Shown: positions 1 through 7,231, numbered from the stretch's first letter. The stretch is 12,228 nucleotides of DNA from Bacillota bacterium (GCA_023424865.1 JAFADM010000274.1:1-12228); one strand, 5' to 3'. The notes: generated by a model not told the origin, from the letters alone. Program-made: numbers and translations.

Positions 1-390
1 ATTGCCGACAGCCTGCTGCCTGAGGTGGTCATCAGCAATCTTATTTACCGCAACGGTGAAGCCGTTCCCTATTATTCCGACAGAAATCAGGTTGCTTTTA
101 AGCATATCTATATTTTAGTTGATGAGGAAACGGCAAGCTGTGCCGAGCTTCTTACCCTTGCCCTCAGAACCTATCTGGATAATGTGACGGTAATTGGAAG
201 AACTACCTTTGGCAAGGGGGTAGGCCAGCTGGTGCTTGAGGATAGAATAAAGGGTTATTACTTTTTTCTCGTCAACCATTACTGGAATATCCGGGAGATG
301 AATATCAACGGTGTGGGGATTAAACCGGATATTCCAGTTAAAGGAAGCGAGATCGAGGATTACCTGCGTGCTATAAATCCTCTAAATTGA
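1..390 (+). CDS. S41 family (CtpA-like) peptidase, C-terminal part
   Basis: Only the last 129 residues are in the window; the reading frame is open from base 1, so the gene starts upstream. S41 peptidases are serine proteases with a Ser/Lys dyad that act on the outside of the membrane, often with an upstream PDZ domain. The fragment holds the catalytic-core signatures: a DEETASCAELL stretch (about residues 41-51) whose Ser is the expected nucleophile, and TTFGKGVGQ (about 68-76) whose Lys is the expected general base. The closing NGVGIKPDIPV stretch is the usual C-terminal strand of the family. The gene ends with TGA at 388-390 and overlaps the convergent ABC-F gene by 20 bases. The substrate and the N-terminal domains cannot be judged from this part. 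Confidence 0.88.
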   Translation: MADSLLPEVVISNLIYRNGEAVPYYSDRNQVAFKHIYILVDEETASCAELLTLALRTYLDNVTVIGRTTFGKGVGQLVLEDRIKGYYFFLVNHYWNIREMNINGVGIKPDIPVKGSEIEDYLRAINPLN

Positions 391-1861
391 TGTCAGGGTA
401 GTTGTAGTCCGGCAAGGTTAAGTCTATTTCCTGGAGGCGGCTTCTTTCCTCGTACTCTGTGAGGGTGCCTTCAAAGGTGGTAATTTTGGAATTCTCCAAA
501 AGGAGCAGGCGCTGAGCGGTGTTGTTTATGAAGCTGTAATCATGGGAGATAAGAAGCAGCGTACCGGTATAATCCTGTAATACGCCTTCCAGGGCTTCCA
601 AAGAATACACATCCAGGTAGTTCGTGGGTTCGTCCAGAATAATGAGATTAGCTTGTGATACCAGAAGACGGGCAAGAGAGGTTTTTACCTTTTCTCCACC
701 GCTTAATACGGCTACCTTTTTGTGTACATCCTCACCCTTAATTAAAAGGCGGGCCAGTACCGTTCTAACCTCATGCTCGGGTTTTGTGCTTACCTCCATG
801 ACGTTTTGAAGAAGGGTTTTATTCTCATCCAATAGAGAGAAGCTCTGGCTGAAATAGCCGATGATTACCCCTGGAGCAATGCGGAGGCTTTCATGACCTG
901 TTCGGATTCGCTCTGCCAGAGTGGTTTTGCCTGTTCCGTTAGCACCCATGAGAGCAGTTCTCAGCCCGGTAGGAATGATAAAGGAGGTATCCTCCAGAAG
1001 CTTATTGCCGTCAAAACCCAGGGTTAAGGCATCCCCGCGCACAGCAACAGAGGCAACCGGGTTTCGGGGAGGGGCCAGACTGAGCTTTACTTCTGTCCGG
1101 GTTGGCCGCTCTTTTTTCTCCAGGCGCTCCAAGCGGGATTCCATGGAAGTAACACCCTGGCGCAGCTTTTTTTGCACCTCGGTGAACCCTCTTTTGTGGA
1201 GGCGGGCCTCCGAGTTTCCCATTCTGGAGGGGGCCTTTTTTACTTTGCCCGCGTTATCACGTCGCTCCGTAAGACGATCTTCAAGGCGTTTCTTTTCCTT
1301 CACATAAGCCTGGTATTCAAATTCGCTTCGGGCAAAGCGTGCCTCCCTCTGCTCCACATAATCGCTGTAATTTCCGTTATACACCGTAAGCTGGCCGTTG
1401 GAAAGCTCAAAAATGCGGTTAACCAGCCTATTCATCAGGTGCCGGTCATGAGAAACCAGTACCAGTGAGCCTCTGAAGTCCGAAAGCTCCTTTTCAATGT
1501 ATCGGGTACCCTCCATGTCCAAATTGCTGGTTGGCTCGTCGGCAAGCAGGATGCCGCTGGCATCATCATAGCTCATTACAAAGCGGAGCTGCGCCTTTTC
1601 ACCTCCGCTGAGATTGTCATCACCTGCTTCAGGCACACCGTCGTCCTGCTGGCGCAAAAAGGAAAGGGGCGTATAACATCGTATGGAGCCGGAATCCGGA
1701 CGTTCTTCCCCTGAAAGAAGCTTTAACAGGGTAGACTTTCCCGAACCGTTGGTGCCAACCAGACCGATTCTGTCACCGGCATGAATTTCAAAGGACACAT
1801 TTTCAAATAAAGTTCTATCGCCAAAGGCCTTCGTTATCTTATCGCATTTTAAAATCAGCAT
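371..1861 (-). CDS. ABC-F ribosomal protection ATPase, Vga/CplR-like
   Basis: 496 residues with two ATP-binding domains and no membrane segment, so not a transporter. ABC-F proteins of this type bind the ribosomal E site and dislodge drugs at the peptidyl transferase centre. NBD1 has Walker A GTNGSGKST (36-44), LSGGE (84-88) and Walker B ILLADE (104-109). A long charged linker (about 165-255) contains SRMGNSEARLHKRG. NBD2 has GANGTGKTT (306-314), LSGGE (386-390) and LIILDE (406-411). The short gap between Walker A and LSGGE in NBD1, LLADEPTSNLD, the GNYSDYVEQRE start of the linker and IGYFSQ in NBD2 match my memory of Vga(A)-type proteins, hence the predicted pleuromutilin/lincosamide/streptogramin A phenotype (inferred). 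Start chosen at 1861: GGGAGG lies 7 bases upstream. An in-frame ATG 17 codons earlier lies inside the leader and lacks a good RBS. Regulation appears to be by the attenuator described separately. A housekeeping ABC-F role is possible but less likely. Confidence 0.87.
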   Translation of the reverse strand: MLILKCDKITKAFGDRTLFENVSFEIHAGDRIGLVGTNGSGKSTLLKLLSGEERPDSGSIRCYTPLSFLRQQDDGVPEAGDDNLSGGEKAQLRFVMSYDDASGILLADEPTSNLDMEGTRYIEKELSDFRGSLVLVSHDRHLMNRLVNRIFELSNGQLTVYNGNYSDYVEQREARFARSEFEYQAYVKEKKRLEDRLTERRDNAGKVKKAPSRMGNSEARLHKRGFTEVQKKLRQGVTSMESRLERLEKKERPTRTEVKLSLAPPRNPVASVAVRGDALTLGFDGNKLLEDTSFIIPTGLRTALMGANGTGKTTLAERIRTGHESLRIAPGVIIGYFSQSFSLLDENKTLLQNVMEVSTKPEHEVRTVLARLLIKGEDVHKKVAVLSGGEKVKTSLARLLVSQANLIILDEPTNYLDVYSLEALEGVLQDYTGTLLLISHDYSFINNTAQRLLLLENSKITTFEGTLTEYEERSRLQEIDLTLPDYNYPDINLEDL

Positions 1862-1899
1862 AAAAAAACCTCCCGGAAACCATGCAGCGTTCCGAAAGG
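1862..1899 (-). terminator. Leader terminator that hides the ABC-F ribosome binding site
   Basis: On the minus strand CCTTTCGGAA (1899 to 1890) pairs over all ten positions, two of them G-U, with TTCCGGGAGG (1878 to 1869) around an 11-base loop. Seven U residues (1868 to 1862) and then directly the ABC-F ATG follow. This is a complete intrinsic terminator. Its 3' arm contains the GGGAGG Shine-Dalgarno, so the hairpin would block both transcription and translation. It is also the first clear terminator downstream of the nup operon, whose last stop codon is at 2221-2223. Confidence 0.82.
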
Positions 1900-2046
1900 C
1901 TTTGTACAGCATAAATCAAGAGCAATACGGGAGCTTAATTGCCTGGGGCAGGGGAATACTCTGTTGAGCGTAGTTTCATTACCACAATCTCAAACAGATG
2001 ATCCAAAGCTAATTCCGTATTCTTTATGGGATGGTAAAACATTGCC

Positions 2047-2118
2047 GGCCAATTTCGGACGCAATACATGATTAAAATAGATCATGTTCGCTCTATTTAT
2101 ATATTACCGAAATTAGCC
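2047..2118 (-). promoter_or_regulatory. Anti-antiterminator stem of the ABC-F leader
   Basis: GGCTAATTTCGG (2118 to 2107) pairs along 12 bases, one G-U, with CCGAAATTGGCC (2058 to 2047). Between the arms is a nested hairpin, ACATGAT/ATCATGT around an 8-base loop. The 3' arm has a second partner: TCCGAAA (2059 to 2053), a two-base bulge and GGC can pair with GCC plus TTTCGGA in the 5' arm of the downstream terminator (1900 to 1891). The two pairings exclude each other, which is the expected switch between terminated and read-through RNA. Pairing was found by eye, without energy calculation. Confidence 0.65.
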
Positions 2119-2127
2119 AATTCTCAT
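2113..2127 (-). CDS. Micro-ORF MRIG, putative attenuator leader peptide
   Basis: ATG AGA ATT GGC TAA lies about 55 bases into the predicted leader RNA. Its last sense codon and stop form the first six bases of the 5' arm of the anti-antiterminator stem. A ribosome held on this ORF would mask that arm, free the 3' arm to pair with the terminator and let transcription continue into the ABC-F gene. A weak purine-rich RBS (AAGGATGG) ends about 10 bases upstream. An overlapping micro-ORF, MGPKT (2141 to 2124), ends in TGA that shares ATGA with this start. Micro-ORFs of a few codons are known in leaders of several resistance genes; translation of this one is inferred. Confidence 0.45.
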   Translation of the reverse strand: MRIG

Positions 2128-2187
2128 GTTTTAGGGCCCATCCTTTCAACTATCACAACATTTTAATCAACAAGATCAACGGTTAAA

Positions 2188-2216
2188 ATTTAACACACAC
2201 CGGCTTTTCCTGTCAA
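2188..2216 (-). promoter_or_regulatory. Promoter of the ABC-F leader
   Basis: TTGACA (2216 to 2211), a 17-base spacer and TTAAAT (2193 to 2188), giving a start near 2181. The -35 box is a perfect consensus and the -10 matches at 4 of 6 positions. It begins five bases after the stop codon of the last nup permease gene. Confidence 0.6.
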
Positions 2217-2220
2217 GCCC

Positions 2221-3186
2221 TTATCTCTTTCCATGTTCAAAGGGCTCACCCGAAGCACGGGGGGCCTGAGTTGATCTGGAGAAAAAGATGAGAGCAAGGA
2301 GTGTCAGCACGTAAGGGAATATTTTGAGGTACACGGGCGGTATAACATTAAAGGAGGGAATAACCTGTGACACATTGGCGATGGTGCTGGCAAAGCCGAA
2401 AAAGAAGGTGGCGCCCAGAATACCCAGCGGCTTCCACTGACCGAAAATGAGAGCAGCCAGAGCAAGGAAGCCCAGACCTGAAACAGATCCGTTGAATTCC
2501 GCCGAAATGGTGACGAGAAATACGGCGCCGCCTAAGCCTGCACACATTCCCGACAGCATAACGGCAATGTATCGGATCCGATAAACATTGATACCCGCGG
2601 AATCCGCCGCGTGAGGATGCTCGCCGCAAGCTCTCAGGCGAAGGCCAAAGGGTGTTTTGTATAAAAGTCCCCAGCTTAAAAGCAGAATCAAAAGAATAAT
2701 CCAGGTAGTCATGTAGTTCTGGGTAAAAAACAGCTTTCCCAGTACCGGGACGTTTTCAAGTCCCGGAATGTTGAAGCGGGGAAGGGTGTTGATTCGGATA
2801 TTTCCGCTGCCGGTGGTATTGCGTGCAAGAAACACCGTAAGTGCGCCCGCTATCATATTGATGGCCGTACCGCTTATAACCTGGTTTGCGTTGAGATTAA
2901 CCGCTGCAAAGGCATGGAGAAGTGAAAAGACTGCGCCGCCCAGGGCTGCTGCCGCAAGGCCCACATAAATCGCGTTTTGGCCTATAACCGGGTAAAGATT
3001 GGAAATGACGACGGCCGCCACAAAGGATCCCATAACCATCATGCCTTCCAGACCAATGTTAACAACACCGCTCCGCTCAGAATAAAGTCCGCCCAAAGCG
3101 GTAATGAGCAGGGGAATGGTATAGGCGACGGCATAGGGTGAAATCTGGGTGATGAGGATCCACGCCTCCTGTAAAAAATGCCACAT
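2221..3186 (-). CDS. nupQ: Nucleoside ABC transporter permease, NupQ-like
   Basis: 321 residues, very hydrophobic, about eight membrane segments, of the branched-chain amino acid/nucleoside permease family (BPD_transp_2). The stretch SGVVNIGLEGMMVMGSF near residues 39-55 is the family hallmark, and the second half carries GLGFLALAALIFGQWKP, where coupling to the ATPase is expected. With the partner permease it would form the membrane channel of a nucleoside importer. It is the last gene of the operon; its ATG at 3186 shares one base with the TGA of the upstream permease (TGATG), so translation is probably coupled. The symbol follows the Bacillus nupNOPQ order; the exact nucleoside is not shown by the sequence. 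No terminator separates its end from the ABC-F leader promoter. Confidence 0.88.
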   Translation of the reverse strand: MWHFLQEAWILITQISPYAVAYTIPLLITALGGLYSERSGVVNIGLEGMMVMGSFVAAVVISNLYPVIGQNAIYVGLAAAALGGAVFSLLHAFAAVNLNANQVISGTAINMIAGALTVFLARNTTGSGNIRINTLPRFNIPGLENVPVLGKLFFTQNYMTTWIILLILLLSWGLLYKTPFGLRLRACGEHPHAADSAGINVYRIRYIAVMLSGMCAGLGGAVFLVTISAEFNGSVSGLGFLALAALIFGQWKPLGILGATFFFGFASTIANVSQVIPSFNVIPPVYLKIFPYVLTLLALIFFSRSTQAPRASGEPFEHGKR

Positions 3187-4256
3187 CAGGATTTCACTCC
3201 TTTCTTTTTACGCTTCAGCCTGTCCAGCAGCCTGTCGATAAATACGCTGGTTGCCGCAAAGTAGATGATGGTTGCAATGATGGTATCCGCTATTTCCGGC
3301 GGAATTTTGGCATTGGCATTCATAAAGCCTTTTCCCGTGTAGAGAATACCGAAGAAAATGGACGCAGCCACAACCCCCACTGGGGAGTTTGCACCCAGGA
3401 GGGACACGGCAATGCCGTCAAAGCCCTGAGCCGGCATGACGCCTATCTTTATGGTATTTGTATAGCCTACGTGATAAACAGCTCCTGCAAGTCCCGAGAG
3501 GGCTCCGGCAATGGCCATGGCAAGAATCATATTCTTGTTGACCAGCATGCCTGCGTACTCGGAGGCGTGCCTGTTATAACCGACGGACTTGAGCTCAAAG
3601 CCCAAGGTGGTTCTATTGAGGATGAAGGCAATGATAATGGCAGCCAGAATGGCTATGAACAAGCCCAGATTGATATAGGACCCATTGAACAGATCCGTGA
3701 GCCATTGCACTTTAAGAGAGGCGTTATCGGAAATTCGCCGGGATTCGGTTTCCACGTAATCACCTTTAAAGTACCAGGGCACGATATAATAGACTATCCA
3801 GTAAGCCGTCCAGTTGAGCATAATGCCCGATACAACCTCGTGGACATTAAAACGGGCTTTTAAAAGGCCGGATACGGCACCCCAAAGTCCTCCGGCCAGA
3901 GCCGAACCCACAAGGATGAAGGGGAGAAGCACGGGCTGGGACAAAGGGAATGAAAGCCCGATCATAATGGCAAAAAGCCCGCCCATGAGAAACTGGCCGG
4001 GTGAACCGATATTGAAAAGTCCCGTGCGAAAGGCAAAGGCAAAGGAAAGTCCGGTGAAAATGAGTGCCGTCGCTGTTGCCAGAGTGTCTCCGATACGCTT
4101 GATATTCATAAGTCCACCCTTGAAGAGGTAGACATAACCCATAACCGGATCTTTTCCTGTAAGCAGCATTAACACAGCACCTGCAAGAAGGCCAAGGAGG
4201 ATGGCCAATAGGGATATGATCGCTGTGCGGGGTATTGAAAGCTTAAACTTCTTCAC
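3186..4256 (-). CDS. nupP: Nucleoside ABC transporter permease, NupP-like
   Basis: 356 residues with a short basic N-terminus (KKFKLSIPR), a first membrane helix at about 12-33 and eight or more helices in all. FAFRTGLFNIGSPGQFLMGG is the typical motif of the larger permease of BMP-type nucleoside importers, and PAQGFDGIAVSLLGANSPVG near 275-295 is the expected ATPase-contact region. The C-terminus is basic (LDRLKRKKKG) and would face the cytoplasm. The start is GTG at 4256, overlapping the stop of the ATPase gene by four bases (GTGA), with AAAGGGGG seven bases upstream. It acts with the NupQ-like protein as a heterodimer. No truncation or odd residue was seen. Confidence 0.88.
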   Translation of the reverse strand: MKKFKLSIPRTAIISLLAILLGLLAGAVLMLLTGKDPVMGYVYLFKGGLMNIKRIGDTLATATALIFTGLSFAFAFRTGLFNIGSPGQFLMGGLFAIMIGLSFPLSQPVLLPFILVGSALAGGLWGAVSGLLKARFNVHEVVSGIMLNWTAYWIVYYIVPWYFKGDYVETESRRISDNASLKVQWLTDLFNGSYINLGLFIAILAAIIIAFILNRTTLGFELKSVGYNRHASEYAGMLVNKNMILAMAIAGALSGLAGAVYHVGYTNTIKIGVMPAQGFDGIAVSLLGANSPVGVVAASIFFGILYTGKGFMNANAKIPPEIADTIIATIIYFAATSVFIDRLLDRLKRKKKGVKS

Positions 4257-5779
4257 GCCTGTTCCCCCTTTCGTATGCCGGCCATCATGAGGCCGAGTTC
4301 ATTTTCATTGGTTTCATCGGCTTTTACGATGCCCACCAGCTCGCCGTGGTTCAATACGGCGATTCTATCCGATAAATTTAAAATTTCATCCAGCTCCAGA
4401 GAAACAAGCAACACGGCTTTGCCCTTGTCACGCTGCTCCACAAGCCGTTTATGGATGTATTCGATGGAACCTACGTCAAGGCCTCGGGTAGGCTGTACCG
4501 CAATGAGAACATCCGGGTTGTGCTCCACCTCCCGGCCAACGATGGCCTTTTGCTGATTTCCGCCGGAAAGAGAACGAGAAACGGATTGGGGGCCCTGTCC
4601 GGCACGGACATCAAAATCGCCCATAACCTTTTCGGCATAGCTTCGGATGGCAGAACGCTTTAAAATGCCTCTTTTGGAATAAGGAGGAAGGTTGTAAATT
4701 TCAAGGACGATATTGTCTTCAAGGGGATATTCCAGTACCAGACCTCTTTTTTGCCGATCCTCCGGAATATGGGCCATTCCTGAACGTATACGCCTTCGGA
4801 CGGACGCACGGGTTATGTCGTTTCCTTTAAGCTCAACCTTGCCGGAATCAATTGGGCGAAGTCCGGTAATAGCCTCCACCAGCTCCGTCTGGCCGTTGCC
4901 CTCAACCCCTGCGATGCCCAGAATTTCTCCTTCATGAACATCAATGGAGAACCTTTTTAAAAACTCCACCTTCTGATTGTTTTTAACTGTGAGATTTTGC
5001 ACCGAAAGGATGGTTTTTCCCGCCTCCCGGGGTTCTTTCTCCACAGAAAAGGAGATATCCCGGCCAACCATCATGCGGGCCATTTCTTCCTGGCTTGATT
5101 CGGCTACCTCCACAGTCCCAATGTACTTTCCTCTTCGTATAACCGTACACCTGTCAGCAACGGCCTTGATTTCCTTCAGCTTATGGGTAATAAGAAGAAC
5201 GGATTTGCCTTCTGCTGTCAGGCTCCGCATGATTTCCATAAGCTCAGTGATTTCCTGAGGGGTGAGTACGGCTGTGGGTTCGTCAAAGATGAGGATATTG
5301 GCATTGCGGTACAGCATTTTTAAAATCTCAACCCGCTGCTGCATGCCAACGGAAATATCCTCTATTTTTGCGTAGGGGTCGACATTCAGGCCGTATTTTT
5401 GTGACAGCTCCGCTATTCGGGCGGCTGCCGGCTTAATATCCATAATAAAGCCGAACTTTTTGGGTTCACAGCCCAACACGATGTTTTCTGCGATGGTAAA
5501 GTTATGAACAAGCTTAAAATGCTGGTGCACCATACCTATTCCCAGATCATTGGCTACATTGGGATTGGTGATGCGCACTTCTTTTCCGTTAATAAGTATG
5601 CTTCCCCCGTCGGGCTGGTAAAGTCCGAACAGTATGCTCATAAGCGTGGATTTACCCGCTCCGTTTTCACCCAGGAGTGCATGTATCTCGCCTTTTTTAA
5701 GCGAAAGGGTAATATTATCGTTGGCAACAATACCCGGAAATTCCTTTCGGATATTTTGCATCTCTACAACATATTCCAT
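4253..5779 (-). CDS. nupO: Nucleoside ABC transporter ATPase with two NBDs, NupO-like
   Basis: 508 residues in two fused ATP-binding domains, the layout of sugar/nucleoside importer ATPases. NBD1 is canonical: Walker A GENGAGKS (37-44), Q86, SVGMQQR (143-149), Walker B ILIFDE (162-167), H199. NBD2 is degenerate: GVEGNGQTE (291-299) replaces Walker A, the catalytic Glu is Gln in VLIAVQP (424-430), and the H-loop His is missing from SLELDE, while LSGGNQQ (404-410) is intact. This asymmetry is usual in the family, so it is not a sign of decay. Start chosen at 5779 because AAGGAGG lies seven bases upstream; an ATG six codons earlier has no RBS. The gene lies 240 bases after the lipoprotein gene, behind a terminator, and overlaps the next permease. 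Confidence 0.9.
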   Translation of the reverse strand: MEYVVEMQNIRKEFPGIVANDNITLSLKKGEIHALLGENGAGKSTLMSILFGLYQPDGGSILINGKEVRITNPNVANDLGIGMVHQHFKLVHNFTIAENIVLGCEPKKFGFIMDIKPAAARIAELSQKYGLNVDPYAKIEDISVGMQQRVEILKMLYRNANILIFDEPTAVLTPQEITELMEIMRSLTAEGKSVLLITHKLKEIKAVADRCTVIRRGKYIGTVEVAESSQEEMARMMVGRDISFSVEKEPREAGKTILSVQNLTVKNNQKVEFLKRFSIDVHEGEILGIAGVEGNGQTELVEAITGLRPIDSGKVELKGNDITRASVRRRIRSGMAHIPEDRQKRGLVLEYPLEDNIVLEIYNLPPYSKRGILKRSAIRSYAEKVMGDFDVRAGQGPQSVSRSLSGGNQQKAIVGREVEHNPDVLIAVQPTRGLDVGSIEYIHKRLVEQRDKGKAVLLVSLELDEILNLSDRIAVLNHGELVGIVKADETNENELGLMMAGIRKGEQA

Positions 5780-5807
5780 GGATTGGCCTCCTTGCATGCC
5801 GGCTGGG

Positions 5808-5940
5808 TTGGAATATAAGGATCAGTTTGTATTATGCCCTTTCGCTGTTAGCCGTGGTTGCTTTTTGCAAAGGGTTGTTAAATCTTTCGCAAAGTATTGT
5901 TATCAAAAGCTCGGGGGCATCGAAGCCCCCCCTTTTTTTA
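5808..5940 (+). ncRNA. Possible + strand small RNA inside the nup operon
   Basis: On the strand opposite to the operon there is a promoter-like pair, TTGGAA (5808-5813), 16 bases, TATTAT (5830-5835), predicting a start near 5842. It is followed at 5913-5930 by the hairpin GGGGGC-ATCGAA-GCCCCC, then CC and seven T (5933-5939), a good intrinsic terminator for that strand. The product would be about 98 nt and wholly antisense to the region in front of the ATPase gene. The hairpin could instead be a processing or stability element of the minus-strand mRNA, where only a weak GAGCTTTTG follows it. No known RNA family was recognised. Confidence 0.28.
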
Positions 5941-5976
5941 GTCCGATTTGCTTACGCAAAGGGCAATCAATTAAAG

Positions 5977-6005
5977 AAAAAGAGCGGAAATAAACCGCTC
6001 TTTTT
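5977..6005 (-). terminator. Terminator between lipoprotein and ATPase genes
   Basis: AAAAAGAGCGG (6005 to 5995 on the minus strand) pairs with CCGCTCTTTTT (5987 to 5977) around a 7-base loop, with the U-rich CTTT after it. It starts 15 bases after the stop codon of the lipoprotein gene. Such an element inside an importer operon commonly lets the binding protein be made in excess over the membrane complex. The stem is A/T-flanked on both sides, so it could also act on the plus strand. Confidence 0.75.
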
Positions 6006-6019
6006 CACCGGGCAAAGGT

Positions 6020-7183
6020 TTACTTTATGAGTCCGTCGCCAGTATCGGCAACCTTGATTTCACCGCTCTTAATCTTGGCGAAGACCTCGGATGCGGTTTT
6101 CTGCACGTCCGCAGACAGGTTGGGATTTTCGTCGGGAAGGCCTACACCGTCGTTAGCAGCTTCATAAGTAAGAACCTGTCCGCCGGGGAAAGTACCTTCA
6201 TAATGAGCCTTAATCATATCATAGGTGGCAATACGAACACCCTTGGTTGCGGAAGTAAGAATGACGGACTTGGACTTGTCAGCCAGAAGACCATCATTAT
6301 ACTGATCCACGTCAACACCGATTACCCAGCTTTCCTTGCCGGCGGTGGTACGGGTAATGGCTTCATTGATAACGCCCAGTCCAACAGAACCGGCAGCTGC
6401 AAAAATAGCTTTTACGCCTCTGTCATACATTTGAGCAGCCAGTTGCTGACCGGCAGCAATTTCGTTAAAAGTTCCCTGGTAAACAACATTTTCTTGCTTA
6501 ATGGTGATCTTGGTGCTGTAATTATCATTGGCGTACTTTACACCCTGCTGGAAGCCCCAGTTGAACTTCTGAACAGCGGGAATTTCCATACCGCCGATGA
6601 AGCCAACATCGCCCTCTTTAATCTGCAGAGCTGTTGCAACGCCAGCCATGAAGCCGGACTCTTGTTCCTTGTAGAGAATAGCTACGGTATTGGAGCCAAT
6701 CTTCTCCACAGCTTCATCGCCGTATTTGCCGTTGTTGGGGACAGCGTCAATTAAAACAAATTTGGCATCAGGATACTGATCCTGTGCTGCAAAAACTGCG
6801 GTGGTCAGCATGAAACCAGGGCAGACAATAAACTTGAAATCCGAATCGTAAAGATTGCCGATTTCAGTAAGATAATCAGCTTCTGTTTCGCCAGCGGGCT
6901 TAATGTAGTGCTTTTCAAGTCCCAATTCGTCAGCGGCCTTTACAATACCTTCCCAGGATCCCTGATTAAAGGATTTGTCATCGATGGTGCCGGAGTCAGT
7001 TACCATACCGGCCTTGAAGGTTTCACCTGCAGGTGTGCTTGAAGGGGTTGAAGATTGGGAAGGAGTTGCGGTAGCAGAGGATGAAGGAGTGGGTGAGGTG
7101 CTGGGTGTTGCAACGTTTCCGCAACCGGCTGCCAGTGAAGCAACCATAACTGCGGACATCAGCAGTGCGGTAATTTTTTTCAT
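6020..7183 (-). CDS. nupN: BMP family nucleoside-binding lipoprotein, NupN-like
   Basis: 387 residues. A lipoprotein signal peptide (KK at 2-3, hydrophobic 4-19, lipobox LAAG-C with Cys21) is followed by a Ser/Thr/Pro-rich linker (about 26-54) and a BMP/PnrA-like substrate-binding domain (57 to the end). Motifs: GMVTDSGTIDDKSFNQGSWEG near 59-79, FVLIDAVPNNGKYG, GFIGGMEIPAVQKFNWGFQQG and FAAAGSVGLGV. The protein would sit lipid-anchored on the outer face of the membrane and hand purine or other nucleosides to the permeases. Start chosen at 7183: AGGAGG lies ten bases upstream and the signal peptide begins properly there; an ATG 14 codons earlier would spoil the signal peptide and lies before the RBS. 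The substrate is inferred from family and gene order. Confidence 0.9.
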   Translation of the reverse strand: MKKITALLMSAVMVASLAAGCGNVATPSTSPTPSSSATATPSQSSTPSSTPAGETFKAGMVTDSGTIDDKSFNQGSWEGIVKAADELGLEKHYIKPAGETEADYLTEIGNLYDSDFKFIVCPGFMLTTAVFAAQDQYPDAKFVLIDAVPNNGKYGDEAVEKIGSNTVAILYKEQESGFMAGVATALQIKEGDVGFIGGMEIPAVQKFNWGFQQGVKYANDNYSTKITIKQENVVYQGTFNEIAAGQQLAAQMYDRGVKAIFAAAGSVGLGVINEAITRTTAGKESWVIGVDVDQYNDGLLADKSKSVILTSATKGVRIATYDMIKAHYEGTFPGGQVLTYEAANDGVGLPDENPNLSADVQKTASEVFAKIKSGEIKVADTGDGLIK

Positions 7184-7204
7184 GGGATTTGAACCTCCTA
7201 AAAT

Positions 7205-7231
7205 AAGAGTATGACTTATATGCATACCCTT
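7205..7231 (-). promoter_or_regulatory. 5' UTR hairpin in front of the nupN RBS
   Basis: On the minus strand AAGGGTATG pairs over nine positions (one G-U) with CATACTCTT around a 9-base loop. It ends just before ATTTTAGGAGG. It has no proper U-tract and is short, so it may only stabilise the mRNA end or tune access to the RBS. No match to a purine riboswitch was found. Confidence 0.35.

Noticed and set aside
921..1468. Two overlapping plus-strand ORFs opposite the ABC-F gene
   Set aside because: They are shadows of a well-defined ABC-F gene; composition is biased and no motif is present.
1862..1912. In-frame upstream ATG extending the ABC-F protein by 17 residues
   Set aside because: The extension is encoded by the terminator hairpin itself and lacks a good RBS, whereas ATG 1861 has GGGAGG at seven bases and begins the typical NBD1 strand.
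4275..5258. Several plus-strand ORFs of 70-93 codons opposite the nup ATPase gene
   Set aside because: All are antisense to an intact double-NBD ATPase gene and show Ser/Arg-rich, domain-free products.
4253..5779. Loss of Walker A, catalytic Glu and H-loop residues in NBD2 as a sign of a broken ATPase
   Set aside because: The same degenerate second domain is normal in sugar/nucleoside importer ATPases of this family and the frame is intact.
6203..6754. 183-codon plus-strand ORF opposite the nup lipoprotein gene
   Set aside because: It lies wholly antisense to a clear BMP lipoprotein gene, has no RBS or domain, and is a reading-frame shadow.
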